A model generated the notes under the pieces. It had not been told where the DNA came from. It ran no database searches and saw only the letters and a list, made by a program, of their open reading frames with translations. Shown in pieces: positions 54,125 to 64,000 of a stretch of 64,000 bases of DNA; the first letter of the stretch is position 1; every line of letters starts with the position of its first letter. A program made the translations under genes and the position numbers. Location: NCBI GenBank assembly GCA_028583405.1, contig CM053253.1, positions 4,505,708 through 4,569,707 of the forward strand. The letters run 5' to 3'. The DNA is from Pogonophryne albipinna. Its lineage: Eukaryota > Chordata > Actinopteri > Perciformes > Artedidraconidae.

Positions 54125-55718
54125 GTAAACAAGCTTTGTGTTTCCTATTTACACATTATAGTGATAATAATGACATGTGAACAGCGGGGACAGTTTATTA
54201 AAGGTGTCAGCTCAAATGACAGCTCGTTGGAGGACTCTGACCTCGCTGCTGTCACTGACATTTAACACTGAGCTACTTAACCTCAGCAGAGGCTAACGGT
54301 TAGCTGTTAGCTGATCTATTCAGAGTCAATGGAGAGGAGAACTGCTCTGTTTAACTGGGAAAGATTAATGAACAATGTCAAACATATCGTGGTCTCCTTT
54401 CCGATGCAGGATTAGTTAGCAAACGTGATATTTTGAAGCTATTTTGCGGATCGTATTGTGTGTTTTTTAGCTGCTCTTGCTGGAGCTAACACAGCGTAGC
54501 ATTAGCATGTTAGCTACTGTCAAATATCTGAGTGAGGGGCGGAACTGTTTCTCTTTTTTCTGACTGACAGCGCGGACGACCAATAGGAATTCAGAATAGG
54601 CGTCCTCGGTGGCCTGTGGGCCAATCAGGTTTCTTCATAGAGAAAGCTAACAGAAAAAAAGAGAAATGTCAAAAATACAATATTTTCTTTCATTCATTAC
54701 TTGCTGCATGACTTTTGACTTTTTTATTTGCATATCTTATCTTTATCGTTATCGGTTTACTTGTATGGCAATCAATGATAAACTTAACCAAAAAGTTTAG
54801 CTTCAACCGTTTTGTGTTACGTTGTGTCATCACGCAAGCGTCGTATAGTCGACGTAGCCTTTACAATACTGAACCGATTTTATTGTTCTTATTTGTATTT
54901 AATATCTCTAAGTTGTACAAGTCCAAGCGCTGTTTTTTGTGTCTCTATCCCAAATGTTTGAATGCAAGTCAGAGGGAACCAATAAGTGGAGACAGTGGTG
55001 TTTTTACCACCATAGACTGTATAGGATCTAATAAGTGACAGCCATTGTTGTGCACATGAAGTTTAAAGATGCATCATTATTGCCAAACGTATAATGAGAT
55101 TAAAATTGAACGTGAATGAAAATATGGGTCAATCAAAATTAAGATGTAAAACTTGATAATTTAAATGTTAATATCTCAAAACATAGGTTTCAATTAATTT
55201 AACTGCATGTGGAAGTTCTCCAACAATGGACACTTGGTCCCTTGTGAGATTAAACAATGGTTGATTTGCACAGGCTTTGACTTTTTCAGACTATGTTGAA
55301 ATGTGTTGAAGTCAGCGTGACAAATGCTGCTCTCTATTCTGCACATGAGGGTATTTAAAGCAACTAAAACAACATTGCAAAGTAAACATGTTCTCTGCTC
55401 TGCTGACATAGCTTAGTGTGTTCTTTGACAGCTTCATGTTGATGACAAAGGTCTTACCGAAATGCACAATGAGCATTAGCACGACTGTTCATGCTAATCC
55501 ATTACACAAAACCAGACACACAAGCTTTAAAACATCAGGCTCAAACAAACAGACAAAGCTTTTAATATGACTCTCCAATACCTGTAGAACAAATTCTATA
55601 GTGTATTTATATTTTGGGAAATTACTTTGACATGTTACTACAATAAAGCAGAAAGTGTACATCTTAAATGATTGATTATTGATCTATTTCAAATAGTATT
55701 TCTTTCTGTTTCTTTCAG

Positions 55719-62302
<6,584 letters not shown>

Positions 62303-62382
62303 GTAGGAACAACAAACCCTTTTAATGCAAGGTTAAAATGTGGTATTTTAAAAGTGTGATTTTTATCCATATGCCTCACTAG

Positions 62383-62580
62383 TAGGGATCTAACGATACC
62401 AAAAACTCACGGTACGATAATATCGCGATAACAAGTCCACGGCATGGTATTTATCGCGATATTGAATAATAAAGGGGGGGGGGGAATAAAAAATAAAAAA
62501 TTCAATACACATTTTTTTTACTCGGAAAATGTTTCTGTATTAAATAATAAATCTGATTTGTACAGCATTTTAGTAGGATA
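62383..62580 (+). repeat. MITE-like repeat (TAGGGATCTAACGATACC), copy A
   Basis: Strongly matches 63812-64000 in the same orientation; differs at a handful of positions and in the G/A homopolymers after AATAATAAAGG. Contains ATATCGCGAT palindromic motifs. The far end is not defined. Confidence 0.6.
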
Positions 62581-62754
62581 GCAGTATTGTCAAAAACAAA
62601 GTGACAGTAACAGACTGGAACAAGAAAACCAGTGTTTTTGTACCTATAGTACTACCAAACAAAGTAGGCATTTTCTTTGTGCCACTGCATCTCACAAATA
62701 AACAAGGACATTTAATAATCAGACCCTGCAATAAAATAAATCAAGTTTCACTTT

Positions 62755-63000
62755 AGGAAGAAGTACTCAGATCCTTTACTTAAGTACAAGTACAAATATT
62801 ATGGTTTTAAAATACTCCACTACAAGTAAAAGTACTGATTTAAAAACATACTTTACTAGAAGTACAACAAGTATCAATACATACTCAGAAAAAGTACTCA
62901 TTCTGCACAATGACCAATTTCAGAATGATATAAGTACAGAAGTATTATCAGTTAAATGTACTTCAAGTATCTTAAGCACTTGTGATTCTCAGAGTAAATT
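62755..63000. repeat. AGTACTT-rich MITE fragment
   Basis: AGGAAGAAGTACTCAGATCC then repeated AAGTAC blocks; the same family as 18601-19060, truncated. Confidence 0.5.
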
Positions 63001-63521
63001 GCTTTTGATTGTTCAAACAGGAGGTAACAACAATGTGATTTGAGTGTCAGTTTTCATCCCTGGTCCAAAGTTACAGAGTGGGGGGGGGGGGGCAAATCCG
63101 TCCTAACACCAGTTCTGCCATGTCTAGAAGCCATATCTCTGAAAATGTACATAATGGTTGGAGATTTTATGCAATACAATATATTTCAGTGTCATGGCGA
63201 GTGTCTTAAAAAGGCCGCCTTGTTACAGCCAGGACGTTTCACTTAACAGAAAGATTATTATCACTTTTGATCCTCATCGTCTTAACCCTCCTGTTGTCTT
63301 CGGGTCAAATCTGACCGATTTACTACTTTCATCAATCATAACTTTTTTGTTTTACTTTTGACTGCATTAAGGCTTCATGATATCCTTCACAGTAGACATT
63401 TGAACATATCTGATCACCACTTGAATTTTGGATGATTTAGTCAACTTTGTAACAGCCATGGTGTTCCCGGTCAAAAATGACGGCCATCAAGAAAAGGAAT
63501 TAGTAACCATCCGGATCAGAT

Positions 63522-63523
<2 letters not shown>

Positions 63524-63575
<52 letters not shown>
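63524..63575 (+). repeat. (CA)n microsatellite
   Basis: About 25 CA units; a shorter array follows at 63645-63667. Both in phf20 intron 9. Confidence 0.95.
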
Positions 63576-63578
<3 letters not shown>

Positions 63579-63811
63579 TCTAGATGTGTTCCCCCCCCCT
63601 TATGTGCCCAACCCCCCCCCATGTGAATCACACCTGGCACTCACAAACACACACACACACACACACAGAACAATTTGACACATTTCCCGCTCTTAATGTG
63701 CCCATCCCCCAACATGGATCACACCTGGCACACGCAATACATGTTCAGTGTCTATTCTTGTATATTTACTGCAGTGTTTCATGTATACCAGTGGTCTGAT
63801 ACAATATTTAC

Positions 63812-64000
63812 TAGGGATGTAACGATACCAAAAACTCACGGTACGATAATATCGCGATAACAAGTCCACGGTACGGTATTTATCGCGATATTGAATAATA
63901 AAGGGGAAAATAAAAAAAATAAAAAGTTCAATACAAATTTTTTTTACTCGGAAAATGTTTCTTTATTAAATAATAAGTCTGATTTGTACAGCATTTTAGT
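63812..64000 (+). repeat. MITE-like repeat, copy B, cut by window end
   Basis: TAGGGATGTAACGATACC start and the same body as copy A at 62383. It runs past 64000. Confidence 0.6.

Overview
The window is nuclear DNA from a ray-finned (teleost) fish. The evidence is the density and type of its repeats: an L2-clade LINE with a (TTGCC)n tail, Ty3/gypsy remnants, many hAT-type elements with 8-bp target duplications, TTAA-flanked miniature elements, tRNA-derived SINEs and long (CA)n/(GT)n arrays. Four intron-containing genes of vertebrate type lie among them. Species cannot be assigned from the sequence alone.

Layout. (1) 2777-18179, minus strand: edem2, an ER mannosidase-like protein of the glycoprotein ERAD pathway. 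Eleven coding exons were joined in frame into 563 codons. Its introns are crowded with repeats, including a LINE fragment split by two hAT insertions. (2) 18.6-28.2 kb: an intergenic repeat graveyard with nested hAT elements, a 20-bp tandem repeat, an LTR with a proline-rich upstream ORF, a broken gypsy pol fragment and a LINE 3' fragment. (3) 28328-34816, plus strand: a secreted protein with two C-type lectin domains. It has a GC-AG first intron, an L2 LINE in its second intron and a C-terminal RDEL. (4) 37813-53083, plus strand: drc7 (ccdc135), an axonemal dynein regulatory complex subunit, 17 coding exons and 833 residues, with a CRE/X-box-like promoter candidate about 1.4 kb upstream. (5) 55719 to beyond 62302, plus strand: the 5' part of phf20, an NSL-complex chromatin reader (two Tudor domains, acidic repeat, C2H2 finger). 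The gene runs off the window, and nine coding exons are visible.

The genes do not form a pathway. edem2 acts in the ER lumen, drc7 in motile cilia, phf20 in chromatin, and the lectin is secretory. EDEM2 and PHF20 are neighbours on human 20q11 whereas DRC7 is on 16q, so the block is part conserved synteny and part fish-specific arrangement. NRF1-type palindromes precede both edem2 and phf20.

The most distinctive features are these: dinucleotide arrays that touch or nearly touch at least twelve splice sites; a 37-bp minisatellite carried inside a TTAA-flanked mobile element, present three times; an RDEL-tailed tandem lectin with a GC-AG intron; and several nested transposons whose target-site duplications can be read exactly. 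I found no bacterial-type system, CRISPR array, rRNA or functional tRNA gene.
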